Part shown: positions 44,302-53,736 of the stretch, one piece after another
How positions within the stretch are numbered: the first letter of the stretch is position 1
Layout: each line of letters opens with the position of its first letter
Assembly (NCBI GenBank): GCA_965248605.1
Contig: CBDFJV010000007.1
Coordinates: 930,001 to 994,000, forward strand
Length of the DNA stretch: 64,000 bases
Origin: CAUZJF01 sp965248605
Lineage (GTDB): Bacteria; Chloroflexota; Dehalococcoidia; Lucifugimonadales; CAUZJF01
Direction: 5' to 3'
Notes under the pieces: model-generated
Told to the model about the DNA's origin: nothing
The model's database searches: none
Seen by the model: only the letters and a program-made list of their open reading frames with translations
Position numbers and translations under genes: made by a program

Positions 44302-45570
44302 ATGGATATAACTGAGCTGCAAGAGAAGACCAACGAGGAGCTCCTCGAGATGGCCCGCGACATGGGCGTCAGCGAGAACGGAGCGCCACCCAAGCGCCAG
44401 GACCTGTTGATGAAGGTCCTCAAGACCTATGCCGAGCAAGACGGCAACGTGATCGCCAGCGGAATTCTCTCGCTCATCAACGAGGGATACGGGTTCCTCC
44501 GGTCAGATGGCGGCAAGCCCGGCACTGGGGACGTTTATGTCTCCCAGTCTCAGATCAGACGCTTCGGCCTGCGCACCGGCGACCAGGTGGCCGGCCAGGT
44601 ACGCCCGCCCAAGGACGGCGAGCGCTATTTCGGCCTCGTGAGGGTCGAGGCGGTAAACGGAATCGAGCCGGACCTCGCCCGTGATCGGCCTCACTTCGAG
44701 CGGCTCACACCTATATTCCCGATGGAGCAGATCGCGCTCGAGACGGACCGCAGGATTCTCACCACTCGCCTGATCGACCTCGTCGCTCCTATCGGAAGAG
44801 GTCAGCGAGGACTTATTGTATCCCCGCCGAAAGCCGGCAAGAGTACCATCCTCAAACAGATTGCGAACGCTATCTCGATCAACGCCCCGGACATCGTCAT
44901 CATGGTCGCCCTCATCGGCGAGCGGCCGGAGGAAGTTACCGACATGACCCGTTCGGTAGAAGGCGAGGTCTACAGCTCGACCTTCGACGAGCCGGTGGAG
45001 GACCAGTGCCGCGTGGCCGAAATGGTACTGGAGAGGGCCAAGCGCCTGGTAGAAGCCGGCCGCGACGTCGTGGTCCTTCTCGACAGCCTGACGCGGCTAA
45101 CTCGGGCCTACAACCTGTCCGTGCCTACCAGTGGCCGGACGCTGTCGGGTGGCATTGATCCGGTGGCCCTCTACCCGCCCAGAAAATTCCTGGGCGCCGC
45201 GCGTAACGCGGAAGATGGCGGAAGTCTGACCATGATGGCTACCTGTCTGGTGGACACAGGAAGCCGCATGGACGACGTGATCTATGAAGAATATAAGGCC
45301 ACGGGCAACATGGAGGTCCATCTGGACCGCAAGCTGTCCGAGCGGCGCATTTTTCCCGCCATTGACATTACTCGCAGTGGCACAAGACGGGAAGAGCTCC
45401 TGCTCGACGAGCAGACGCTCAGGCAGGTCTGGCTGCTGCGCCGAATGGTAGCTATGATCAGCTCGGACGCGATGGGCTCGAGTGACGCAACCGAAAAGGT
45501 TGTCGAGCGACTCGCTAAGACAAAGGACAACCTTGAATTCTTGGCCAACCTCGGCAAGGACAGTAGCTAG
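44302..45570 (+). CDS. rho: Transcription termination factor Rho
   Basis: ATG at 44302 is preferred over the GTG at 44290 because GGAG (44292-44295) lies 6 bases before it. 422 residues. N-terminal Rho_N helix bundle (MDITELQEKTNEELLEMARD), RNA-binding cold-shock domain (GYGFLRSDGGKPGTGDVYVS), Walker A SPPKAGKSTILKQ, Walker B VVVLLDSLTRL, and the Q/R-loop region SGGIDP.ALYPPRKFLGAARN. It is an RNA-dependent ATPase that releases transcripts. No long basic insert is present. Confidence 0.97.
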   Translation: MDITELQEKTNEELLEMARDMGVSENGAPPKRQDLLMKVLKTYAEQDGNVIASGILSLINEGYGFLRSDGGKPGTGDVYVSQSQIRRFGLRTGDQVAGQVRPPKDGERYFGLVRVEAVNGIEPDLARDRPHFERLTPIFPMEQIALETDRRILTTRLIDLVAPIGRGQRGLIVSPPKAGKSTILKQIANAISINAPDIVIMVALIGERPEEVTDMTRSVEGEVYSSTFDEPVEDQCRVAEMVLERAKRLVEAGRDVVVLLDSLTRLTRAYNLSVPTSGRTLSGGIDPVALYPPRKFLGAARNAEDGGSLTMMATCLVDTGSRMDDVIYEEYKATGNMEVHLDRKLSERRIFPAIDITRSGTRREELLLDEQTLRQVWLLRRMVAMISSDAMGSSDATEKVVERLAKTKDNLEFLANLGKDSS

Positions 45571-45899
45571 TCTACGATTCGCCCGGACTCGCTTTTCGCG
45601 CCTGGACTTGCCGCCGAAACCTCTACCAAATCCACACCTCGACGAAGGCCGATGCTCAGCTCACTAACTTCCCTTGCCGCCGATCGTAGCTGATCGCAAC
45701 TCCACTTGCGAAGCCCCATACGATCCAAAGCGCCCAATACCTGTGAAATCTGGCGTTGTGGCTTATTGACAAGATAGGAATTGGTAATATATGCTTTCGC
45801 AGGACTTTGGGAGAGCGCCCCTAGAACGTCGGGCGGACGGCCTGTTGAGCGGGCCCATCGAACAAGGGCACTCCACCATGGTTTTGAAGCTAGCGGCAC
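45567..45899 (-). CDS. Hypothetical protein with winged-helix-like stretch (uncertain)
   Basis: 110 residues, convergent with rho and overlapping its last 4 bases. The middle, RPPDVLGALSQSPAKAYITN.YLVNKPQRQISQVLGALDRMGL, could be a winged-helix DNA-binding domain. The remainder has no recognisable signature and no good ribosome site was seen. It may be a chance frame. Confidence 0.3.
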   Translation of the reverse strand: MPLASKPWWSALVRWARSTGRPPDVLGALSQSPAKAYITNSYLVNKPQRQISQVLGALDRMGLRKWSCDQLRSAAREVSELSIGLRRGVDLVEVSAASPGAKSESGRIVD

Positions 45900-45928
45900 T
45901 TGACAAGCAAATGGTCATAGTGTACAAA
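45900..45928 (+). promoter_or_regulatory. Candidate promoter of the S-layer-like gene, TTGACA-17-TACAAA
   Basis: -35 TTGACA at 45900-45905, 17-base spacer, TACAAA at 45923-45928. The leader to 46103 would be about 170 bases, as is common for abundant surface proteins. Confidence 0.45.
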
Positions 45929-46102
45929 TCTCACGGCTTTAACGAGCGGAGTTATCGAGGTAGAGGTGGCGTCAACTAGCGCCGCGTTGCAACCGAGTAC
46001 GGCCAATAGCACCTGGGAGGAGATTTCCCAGGGCTATATGTGTTCTGAAGACGTTTCAGCATGAGTAAGTTAGAGAAAGCGGTAACGACAAGGGGGTACC
46101 AG

Positions 46103-49100
46103 GTGAATAAGACAGCTAGGTTCATTCCGTTCTTTGTAGTCTTGTCAATGTTGACGTCACTGTTCCTGATCACGCCGGTAACGGCGACGGGGTCGGTTGA
46201 GCTGGACAAGACGTTCGTCACTACCCCCGGCGGGGTCGTCAAAATAACCGTTGACGACACGAGCCTGGACGTGGGTATCCTGCAGACGGACGTTGCGGCT
46301 GGGGTGAACGCCGCCGGCGCAGCCACAACGTTCACCATAGGCAACTTTAACGTTGGCGCAGACCTTGTCGTCGGCGACACCATTACGGTCTTCACGACCA
46401 AGGTCCCGCTGCAGGACGGTCCTGATGCCGACAGCACCTTCAACCGGTTCGACGTCACTGTGACGGCCGCAACGGGCACTCTAACAGTGTTCGCCGTCGG
46501 AGCCGCCGGCGGTAGCGTCACACTCCAGAACACTGGCGGAGCTACAATAGTGGCGGCCACGACTTTCACGCTGACATACACCGCCGCTGACGTCCAGACG
46601 CTCCAGGTCCAGGTCGAGAGCACGCATGAGTCGGACGACATCAACGTGACCCTGCGCGAGACCGGCGCGACGACCGGCAAGTTCGAGGCGACCTTTGGGA
46701 CCGTCACGAGCTCCGCGAGCACCAAGAACTTCCGCGACGGAGTGATCGACGAAGCCGACCTTCTGGTTGACTTGGACGGTGACAACTCGACGACCACAGA
46801 AAACCTAACTATCGGCGTAGGTACGCTGGCTGTAGCCACGACAACCCGGGCTATTATCGAATCGACGCGCTTCGTCAACGCCGCTGGTAGCAAGGTTCAG
46901 CTTGACATCGATGGCGACGGAGTAGTCAGCACCACGCCTATCGCGTTCTTCGCGACAAGTACCTTCGACGAGACTAAGGCAGGCGTAGACACCGACGGAG
47001 ACAGCGCAGCCGACATCACCGGAATCGACTTAAACGGTGACGGCGACGCCACGGATACCGCCGTGCTTGCAACCGAAATCGTCGACGTCACCATGACCGT
47101 CGACGAGACGGAGGCACAGGTGGACTTCGACGGCGATGGCACCATGGACGTCACGGGTGTCGACCTCAACAACGACGGCGACGCCAACGATCCTCTGGTA
47201 CAACGGATCAACGTGGGCGCGCTCCCAGAGTCGCCTGACCGTCCCACCATAGGGGTTCTGCATGCCGCCGGGGGCGTGATCACGGTCAAGCACACGGACG
47301 CGCAGGCCACGGCCACGGTCGAAGTAACCGACCCCGACGTATCCATCACTTCTCCCGCAGATGCGGCGGCCACTCAGATACAGACCACTCGAATATTGGT
47401 AGAGGTAACGGACACCGACTCGGGCATCGACAGCGACACGATCAGTTTCGACATCATTAGTGCCACCGACGCCGGAGGTGCTGTGATTACCGAAACAATT
47501 ACGACTGCGGATGTAGGTACCCCGACGGCGATAGCCAGCGGCTTCCTCGCCGAGGCCCAATTTGTCGGAGTGCCGGAAGGCGAGACCAACATCGAGTACG
47601 AGGTGACGGTCGCGGACAAGGCGGGTAATACAGGCTCTGCCAAGCAGACCCTGAAGATAGATACCACCGCTCCTGCGTTCGCCGCGAACAGGATGAACCC
47701 AGACAACTCCGTCGTCACAAACGCAGGGGCCGAGACCGGGCACTACTGGGATCCCGACTTTTCGGATGAAGGTGGTGGGACAGTAACTGTCTCGACGTCG
47801 ACGAAGAACACGAGCATCGCGGTCTACTTCAACGAGGATCTGGACGGCTCGTCGATCAGCCGCCTCGACTTCGAGGTCGACATCGGTGGCGCCAAGTCCA
47901 CGCCTGCACTGGCAGAGTGGTTCGCCGGCGCACCCTCTGTAGTGTTCTTGACGGTGCCTGAGATGGCCGCGGACACCAAGCCCAAGATCAATGTCGTGGA
48001 CTCCATCGCCGACAAGGCGGGGAACCCGGTCGCGAGTATCGTCATGGCCGATGGGGCCGACGACGGCGTAGCTCCAACAATTGCGGTGACCGTGTCCCCC
48101 GACTCGCTGCTCTCGACCAAGGAGGTGTCCATCAGCATTTCCGCCAACGAGAGGCTGCTGACCACGCCTACCGTAACCGTGAAAACCGTGAACGACAATA
48201 AGCCCGTGAAGTTGTTGGTTAGCAGCCTGGGCTCCAACGCCTACAGCGCTACGCTGTCGACGGATACCGCCGACAAGTACGACCTCGAGGTTAAAGCTAT
48301 GGACACGGCTGGCAACGTGCAGATCGTCGACGGCGGCGACATCGAGATCGACAACGCTCTGCCGCATCCGACAACCGAGCCGGTCAGCAACGACGATACC
48401 TCGGCGACCGCCGCGGCTGTTAAGACAACCTTTACAGGCAGTGCGCTCTTCCTTGAGATCGACTGGACGGGCGAGGGCGCGGAGTACGGAGCCGGAGCCG
48501 ACGACGACACCCACGACGATGTCACACTGACCTCGGTGACCCTCGACGGTACCGATGTGTCGGGCTCGGTTAGCAAGGAAGCTACAGCTCAGTACATCGT
48601 AGCCTTGGGCGAGTTGGCGGTGGGCGATTACACCATCGCGCTCAGTGGCGAAGACGAGGTCGGCAACACGAAGGACGAGACGATTGAGTTCAGCGTCGCC
48701 GTGCGGCCCAAGTTCAGGGTACCGCTGACCACCGGCTGGAACCTGATTTCCTTCCCGGGTAGGCCCGAGGACACGAGCATCACGGACGTAATTCCGGCCG
48801 ATCACCCGATCGACGTGGTAATGACCTTCGACCCGAAGGGACAGGGTGGATGGTTGGTAAACACGAAGGGCGACGACGGATTGTTCGCCACCGAGGGTAT
48901 CAACATCCTTACCAATCTAGATGGGAAGACCGCCTACTGGGTGCGGACCGATTCCTTCGAGGATCTTGAGGTCACAATCCCGGGCGTCAGGGGCGGCACG
49001 GCTACGTTACTGCCAGCCCTTAGCCTGGCCAAGGGCTGGAACCTCCTGCCGATACTTGATGTCAGCGGTGCACCGGCGACCACGACTATTTCAGAAGTCG

Positions 49101-49261
49101 CGTACCTGGGTGGCCTCGGCGGAGTGAGCAGAATATACGAGTACAACACTAGGAGGGACCAGTTCGATCCGCTGCCGACGAACGTCGGTGGAGCCCCCTT
49201 CTTCACATACGGCAAGGGCTACTGGATCTACCTCACGGCCGCTGGAGTGCTCGTACCGTAA
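46103..49261 (+). CDS. Large secreted S-layer-like protein with Ig-like and Asp-rich repeats
   Basis: The GTG at 46103 is favoured: AGGGGGT lies directly before it and it yields a textbook signal peptide (MNKTARFIPFFVVLSML...). An ATG at 46061 in the same frame is the alternative. About 1052 residues. After the signal come beta-rich, Thr/Ala-rich modules, calcium-type Asp repeats at about 270-385 (DIDGDGV, DTDGDS, DLNGDGDATD, DFDGDGT, DLNNDGDAND), Ig-like units (ITSPADAAATQIQTTRILVE, VSPDSLLSTKEVSISISA), and a C-terminal pair of LTTGWNLISFPG / LAKGWNLLPILD modules with GKGYWIYLT. There is no C-terminal helix, so attachment is probably non-covalent. The strong terminator and long leader suggest high expression. 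Confidence 0.75.
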   Translation: MNKTARFIPFFVVLSMLTSLFLITPVTATGSVELDKTFVTTPGGVVKITVDDTSLDVGILQTDVAAGVNAAGAATTFTIGNFNVGADLVVGDTITVFTTKVPLQDGPDADSTFNRFDVTVTAATGTLTVFAVGAAGGSVTLQNTGGATIVAATTFTLTYTAADVQTLQVQVESTHESDDINVTLRETGATTGKFEATFGTVTSSASTKNFRDGVIDEADLLVDLDGDNSTTTENLTIGVGTLAVATTTRAIIESTRFVNAAGSKVQLDIDGDGVVSTTPIAFFATSTFDETKAGVDTDGDSAADITGIDLNGDGDATDTAVLATEIVDVTMTVDETEAQVDFDGDGTMDVTGVDLNNDGDANDPLVQRINVGALPESPDRPTIGVLHAAGGVITVKHTDAQATATVEVTDPDVSITSPADAAATQIQTTRILVEVTDTDSGIDSDTISFDIISATDAGGAVITETITTADVGTPTAIASGFLAEAQFVGVPEGETNIEYEVTVADKAGNTGSAKQTLKIDTTAPAFAANRMNPDNSVVTNAGAETGHYWDPDFSDEGGGTVTVSTSTKNTSIAVYFNEDLDGSSISRLDFEVDIGGAKSTPALAEWFAGAPSVVFLTVPEMAADTKPKINVVDSIADKAGNPVASIVMADGADDGVAPTIAVTVSPDSLLSTKEVSISISANERLLTTPTVTVKTVNDNKPVKLLVSSLGSNAYSATLSTDTADKYDLEVKAMDTAGNVQIVDGGDIEIDNALPHPTTEPVSNDDTSATAAAVKTTFTGSALFLEIDWTGEGAEYGAGADDDTHDDVTLTSVTLDGTDVSGSVSKEATAQYIVALGELAVGDYTIALSGEDEVGNTKDETIEFSVAVRPKFRVPLTTGWNLISFPGRPEDTSITDVIPADHPIDVVMTFDPKGQGGWLVNTKGDDGLFATEGINILTNLDGKTAYWVRTDSFEDLEVTIPGVRGGTATLLPALSLAKGWNLLPILDVSGAPATTTISEVAYLGGLGGVSRIYEYNTRRDQFDPLPTNVGGAPFFTYGKGYWIYLTAAGVLVP

Positions 49262-49289
49262 TCGTCAGCGAAGCAACGTAGTGTAAGTA

Positions 49290-49331
49290 AGACCTCCCTC
49301 CTCTGTAACATGGGGAGGGAGGTCTTTTTTT
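49290..49331 (+). terminator. Strong intrinsic terminator
   Basis: AGACCTCCCTCC (49290-49301), a short loop and GGAGGGAGGTCT (49314-49325), twelve perfect pairs followed by a run of Ts. It closes the S-layer-like gene. Confidence 0.92.
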
Positions 49332-49423
49332 CTGGGCCCAAGTGAGGAAGATCTAGGTACGAGGCCGGTAATCGAATGCTCGCACCTGGGAACCTGCCGC
49401 GAGTGTATGGTAAAGTAAGGTAC

Positions 49424-50554
49424 ATGATAGCCAGATCATCAATCCGAATCGCTTTGCTTACGTTCGCCGTGGCTTTAGGAGCCGTGTCGGTGCAAACAGA
49501 GTTGGCTCAGGCACAGCCACTCCCATCCTTCCCTGCCATCTATACAGGCAGCGCAAACGCCGGTGGAGCCCCGGTCCCGGACGGGTTCTCCATAGTCGCC
49601 AGGATCGGAAGCTACCAGTCGAATCCGGTGGTCGTGAAGAACGGGAGCTACAATAGCCTTGTGGTGAGTCCACCGGACCCAAGCAACCAAACAGGCAAGA
49701 CAGTCACATTCCACTTGGACGGGGTTCAGGCCGACCAGACAGATACCTTCGCATCCGGTCAAGTCAGACTGGGTTGGAGCCTGACGTTCTCGGCGCTGCC
49801 GGCGCCGACGCCAACTCCGTCACCTACGCCGACGCGGACACCGACACCCTCGCCGACGCCCGAGATCGCGTTCCCGGCGACCTATTCGGGGATTATCGTC
49901 GTCGCGGGCGGGACCGTGCCCGAAAACGCCGTTCTAGTCGCCAGAATCGGTTCCTACGAGTCGACGCCCGCATTGATCGAAGGGCCAGACTACCGGGGAC
50001 TGGTCGTGGACCCTCAAGACATCAGAGTCGTCGGGCAGCGTGTTGAGTTCTTCCTCGACGGCGTACAGTCCCGGACGTCGGACACGTACCGGAGCGGGTT
50101 GTCCAAGAGAGCCTTCGACCTCGTATTCATAGGCCTGCCGACACCGACACCCAGCCCGACGAGTACACCAGTTCCACCTACGGTAACGCCTACGCCTAGC
50201 CCAACTGCGACACCGACCTTGACGCCGACACCGACGCGCGAACCGACACCGACCGTGACGAACACGGCTACTCCCTCGAGTACGCCCCGTCCCACCCGGA
50301 CACCGAGTCCCGAACCCACTCAAACGCCGGAGGCTACGGCAACCGAGAATCCAACGGCGACCCCGCCGCCGACTGTGGATGTTTCGGCTGCGGCGCCGAC
50401 GGCCACGCCGGAGCCGTCTGGCGGTGGCTGCTTTGCCGCTCCGGGCGCTCCTGTCGCGTCCGGGATCGCGAATGTGCTCTTGATGGTGGCGCCCGTAGGG
50501 GCCGTCGCGGGTTATAGGCGCGCCAGCACGTGGAGTGGTCGGCGACGAGACTAG
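49424..50554 (+). CDS. Secreted two-repeat protein with Pro/Thr linkers and a GGGC-type C-terminal anchor signal
   Basis: The start at 49424 (MIARSSIRIALLTFAVALGA) gives a signal peptide ending AQAQP; AAGG precedes it. 376 residues. Two homologous ~90-residue domains (about 37-125 and 150-235) share FPA.Y.G...GG..VP....IVARIGSY.S.P and V.F.LDGVQ....DT. Pro/Thr-rich linkers follow each, the second about 100 residues long. The end is PSGGGCFAAPGA, a hydrophobic stretch (ASGIANVLLMVAPVGAVAG) and a basic tail YRRASTWSGRRRD. This Cys-helix-basic ending resembles CTERM sorting signals (for example JDVT or MYXO types), which would process and lipidate or anchor the protein. That last point is inference. 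Confidence 0.7.
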   Translation: MIARSSIRIALLTFAVALGAVSVQTELAQAQPLPSFPAIYTGSANAGGAPVPDGFSIVARIGSYQSNPVVVKNGSYNSLVVSPPDPSNQTGKTVTFHLDGVQADQTDTFASGQVRLGWSLTFSALPAPTPTPSPTPTRTPTPSPTPEIAFPATYSGIIVVAGGTVPENAVLVARIGSYESTPALIEGPDYRGLVVDPQDIRVVGQRVEFFLDGVQSRTSDTYRSGLSKRAFDLVFIGLPTPTPSPTSTPVPPTVTPTPSPTATPTLTPTPTREPTPTVTNTATPSSTPRPTRTPSPEPTQTPEATATENPTATPPPTVDVSAAAPTATPEPSGGGCFAAPGAPVASGIANVLLMVAPVGAVAGYRRASTWSGRRRD

Positions 50555-50618
50555 TAGGGACCCGTCTGAGTGAGGCGCGCGAACGCGGTCTGCGGAAGGC
50601 GTCCCGACAGCGAACGCG

Positions 50619-51257
50619 CTAAGCAGCCCTCTCCAGGCTGACTGCTTCGAGCTCTCGCGGAAGGTTCGAGTCTGTGATCTGCAGGACCTTCCTCGGTTCC
50701 GGCTCAGCGACCCCCAGGTCCTCCAGGAACGCCGATAGCGGCTCGAGATCGACTAGAACCCCCTTGGACTGGTAGTGCAGCGGCACTACGATCCTTGGGT
50801 CCACAAGTCTTACGAGCTCCGCCAGGCGTGCCGTGTCTAGCGTGCAAACCCCTCCGGCCGGAACGAAAAGAACGTCAGTGTGGCTCAGCTCATCCACCTG
50901 TCTGGGCGACAGCGGCCGGTTCAGGTCGCCGAGATGACATAGAGTCACCTCTTCGGCTTGAATCGTAAAAACGGTGTTGATGACGGCATGCTCATTGTCT
51001 CGTTCCGTGCCGATCCCCGTGACGTAGAACTTTCCGATCCCGTATTCCCCCGGTCCGGCAAGGACCCTCGGGTTGCCGCCGACGCCGTCGAGGTGGGCGT
51101 GGTGAGGATGTTCGTGGCTCGTGGTTACGATTTCGGCCGTTGGCCGGGCCATCGAAATACCTAGAGAGTCTGCAAACGGGTCTGTCAACAGCGTCACGCC
51201 GTCAGACTGAATGAGCAGACACGAGTGGCCGATCCAGGAGATGTCCATAAGCCTCAC
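50619..51257 (-). CDS. Metallo-beta-lactamase-fold hydrolase (UPF0173/UlaG-like)
   Basis: 212 residues. ISWIGHSCLLIQSDGVTLLTDPF is the characteristic start of this MBL subgroup, followed by SHEHPHHAHLDG, LCHLGDLNRPLS and IVVPLHYQSKG. In canonical members the second motif is HXHXDH; here the Asp position is His (HEHPHH), so the second metal site may be altered. The later Asp (LGDL) and His (PLHY) are kept. Substrate unknown. Confidence 0.8.
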   Translation of the reverse strand: MRLMDISWIGHSCLLIQSDGVTLLTDPFADSLGISMARPTAEIVTTSHEHPHHAHLDGVGGNPRVLAGPGEYGIGKFYVTGIGTERDNEHAVINTVFTIQAEEVTLCHLGDLNRPLSPRQVDELSHTDVLFVPAGGVCTLDTARLAELVRLVDPRIVVPLHYQSKGVLVDLEPLSAFLEDLGVAEPEPRKVLQITDSNLPRELEAVSLERAA

Positions 51258-51383
51258 ATGGCGGGGTGGTCAGTACGAGTATAGCACCCAACTGCGCGCC
51301 ACGATGTGAAGGGCGGAGAGATAATGTACCACCTGGGCGGTCGAGCGCTGAGATGTGGCGCTTGAAAACTGTACCGCCTGTCG

Positions 51384-51417
51384 CCTTCAATCAGGAACGA
51401 CCGAACCTGATTGAAGG
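51384..51417 (+). promoter_or_regulatory. Perfect 12-bp hairpin covering the ribosome site of istA
   Basis: CCTTCAATCAGG (51384-51395), a 10-base loop and CCTGATTGAAGG (51406-51417). The 3' arm includes the AAGG of the Shine-Dalgarno region in front of the ATG at 51426, so the folded mRNA would hide the site. Confidence 0.6.
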
Positions 51418-51425
51418 TGGATTGG

Positions 51426-52925
51426 ATGTACAAGGTGGAGATGTACCTGCGAGTTCGCAGGGCTTGTTTCGTCGAAGGGATGAGCGTCCGAGAGGCGGCC
51501 CGAGTGTTCGGGCTACACCGGGACACGGTGCGCAAGATGCTCGAGTACTCCGTGCCCCCAGGGTATCGACGGCAACGACCGGCTCGCAGACCGAAGCTCG
51601 ATCCATATAAGGGTGTGATGGACCAGATCCTGGAGCAGGATCTGAGCTCACCGAAGAAGCAGCGTCACACCGCCAAGCGTATCTACGAACGGCTCAGAGA
51701 CGAACACGGCTTCCCCGGCAAGTACACGATAGTCAAAGACTACGTTCGAGAACGCCGTCGTCATACCCGCGAGATGTTCGTACCACTGTCCCATTCCCCG
51801 GGACATGCCCAGTGCGACTACGGCGAAGCTCGAGTGATCATCGGCGGAGTGGAACGCAAAGCCCACTACTTCGCCCTGGACCTCCCTCACAGCGACGGGT
51901 GCTATGTGAAGGCGTATCCCGCCGAGACGACGGAGTCATTCTGCGACGGACACGTCTCCGCCTTCGCGTTCCTGGGCGGAGTGCCTCAGAGCATCCTCTA
52001 CGACAACACCACGCTCGCGGTAGCCAGAATTCTGGGAGATGGTCGCCGGCAGCGGACCAGGGTGTTCTCCGAGCTTCAGTCCCACTACCTGTTCGAGGAC
52101 CGGTTCGGCCGTCCAGGCAAAGGGAACGATAAGGGCAAAGTAGAAGGTCTGGTCGGCTATGTCCGCCGGAACTTCCTGGTGCCCATTCCATCGTTCGAGA
52201 GCTTCGATGCCCTCAATGCTCATCTGGAGCAACACTGCCTCAGACGGTTCGAAGATCGACTCCGCGGCCACAACGAGACGATAGGAGAACGGCTGGAGCG
52301 GGACCTGGAGAAGTTGCTGCCTCTGCCGGCCGTACCGTACGACGCCAGCGACAAGCACGCGACGAGGGTCAGTTCTCTGTCCCTGGTCAGATACCGGACC
52401 AATGACTATTCGGTCCCGGTGGCCTACGGTCATCGGGACGTTGTGGTCCGCGGATATGTACATGAGGTTGTGATCAGCTGTGGCGCTGAAGTCATCGCCC
52501 GCCATCGGCGGTCCTACGATCGAGACGACTTCGTCTTCGACCCTCTCCATTACCTGCCGCTCCTTGAGAAGAAGACGAGGGCATTGGATCAGGCGGCGCC
52601 GCTGGTTGGATGGGAGTTGCCCGAGGAGTTCGGAGTGTTGCGGCGGCTGCTGGAGTCTCGGATGGGCAAGCGAGGAAAGAGGGAGTTCGTGCAAGTGCTC
52701 AGACTGATGGAGAACTTCCAGCCGGAAGAAGTCCACGACGCCGTACGAGACGCCATTCGACTCGGGGCTGTGAGCTTCGATGCTGTCAAGCACCTGGTGC
52801 TGTGCAGGATCGAGGGTCGACCGCCTAGACTCGACATGGAGTTGTACCCGTATCTGCCCAGGACCAACGTTGCAACAACCTCGACCAGGGACTACATGGC
52901 TCTCCTGGCGGGGAGCCGGTCATGA
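51426..52925 (+). CDS. istA: IS21-family transposase IstA
   Basis: The start at 51426 (MYKVEMYLRVRRACFVEGMS) follows AAGGTGG. 499 residues. N-terminal HTH (MSVREAARVFGLHRDTVRKML), a DDE core with first Asp in HAQCDYGEA, second in ILYDNTTLAV, and Glu in KGNDKGKVEGLVGYVRRNFLVP, then a C-terminal Mu-like beta barrel (LVRYRTNDYSVPVAYGHRDV). All catalytic positions are present. Ends ATGA with istB. Confidence 0.95.
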   Translation: MYKVEMYLRVRRACFVEGMSVREAARVFGLHRDTVRKMLEYSVPPGYRRQRPARRPKLDPYKGVMDQILEQDLSSPKKQRHTAKRIYERLRDEHGFPGKYTIVKDYVRERRRHTREMFVPLSHSPGHAQCDYGEARVIIGGVERKAHYFALDLPHSDGCYVKAYPAETTESFCDGHVSAFAFLGGVPQSILYDNTTLAVARILGDGRRQRTRVFSELQSHYLFEDRFGRPGKGNDKGKVEGLVGYVRRNFLVPIPSFESFDALNAHLEQHCLRRFEDRLRGHNETIGERLERDLEKLLPLPAVPYDASDKHATRVSSLSLVRYRTNDYSVPVAYGHRDVVVRGYVHEVVISCGAEVIARHRRSYDRDDFVFDPLHYLPLLEKKTRALDQAAPLVGWELPEEFGVLRRLLESRMGKRGKREFVQVLRLMENFQPEEVHDAVRDAIRLGAVSFDAVKHLVLCRIEGRPPRLDMELYPYLPRTNVATTSTRDYMALLAGSRS

Positions 52926-53689
52926 CCAACAAGTCCACGATGTTGCTCGAACACAACCTCAAGCAACTCAAGCTCCCCACGTTCCTGAGGGAGTACGACA
53001 AGCTGGCATCCCAGTGTGCCAGTGAGGGAGCTGACCATCCGGACTACCTGCTGCGACTATCGGAGTTGGAGCTGATCGACCGTCACCATCGCATGGTGGA
53101 ACGTCGGATCAAAGCAGCCCGCTTCCCGACGACCAAGAGCCTCGACACCTTCGACTTCCTGTCTATGCCGTCCCTGAACAAGGCTCTGGTTCTGGAGCTG
53201 GCACGATGCGAGTACATCGAGCGCCCCCACAACGTCATCGCTCTCGGCAACAGTGGCACCGGCAAGACCCATATCGCCCTCGGTCTCGGTCTGGCTGCGT
53301 GTCAGAGAGGACTGTCCGTGGGCTTCACCACCGCCGCTGCTCTGGTTCACGAGCTGATCGAGGCCAGGGACGAACGGCGTCTGCTCAACCTGCAGAGAAG
53401 GCTCGCACGACTCAAGCTTCTGATCATCGACGAACTGGGCTTCGTGCCCTTGTCCAAGACTGGCGCCGAGCTCCTCTTCGAGGTGTTCAGCCAGCGTTAC
53501 GAGCGTGGATCGGTCCTGGTGACCTCCAACCTGCCCTTCGTCGAGTGGACCGAGGTGTTCGGCTCTGAACGGCTGACCGGAGCTCTCCTCGACCGCCTCA
53601 CCCACCATGTCGACATCCTGGAGATGAACGGGGACAGCTACCGACTCAAGCACAGCAAGAAGACTTCTGGCCGCCAGCTATCTGACTGA
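52922..53689 (+). CDS. istB: IS21 helper ATPase IstB
   Basis: 255 residues. An N-terminal helical part (LEHNLKQLKLPTFLREYD), Walker A ALGNSGTGKTHIALGLG, Walker B LKLLIIDELGF, sensor region VLVTSNLPFVEWTEVFG and LTHHVDILEMNGDSYRLK. A complete DnaA/DnaC-like AAA+ protein that assists IstA. The start overlaps istA by 4 bases. Confidence 0.95.
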   Translation: MTNKSTMLLEHNLKQLKLPTFLREYDKLASQCASEGADHPDYLLRLSELELIDRHHRMVERRIKAARFPTTKSLDTFDFLSMPSLNKALVLELARCEYIERPHNVIALGNSGTGKTHIALGLGLAACQRGLSVGFTTAAALVHELIEARDERRLLNLQRRLARLKLLIIDELGFVPLSKTGAELLFEVFSQRYERGSVLVTSNLPFVEWTEVFGSERLTGALLDRLTHHVDILEMNGDSYRLKHSKKTSGRQLSD

Positions 53690-53736
53690 GCCTGATCTCC
53701 AACGCCCCACGAACCTTGATGCCCATTCTACGGCGT

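Noticed and set aside
47030..48805. A 591-codon antisense frame under the S-layer-like gene
   Set aside because: The plus-strand protein has a signal peptide and clear repeats. The antisense frame is a Gly/Arg/Val-rich artefact of biased codon use.
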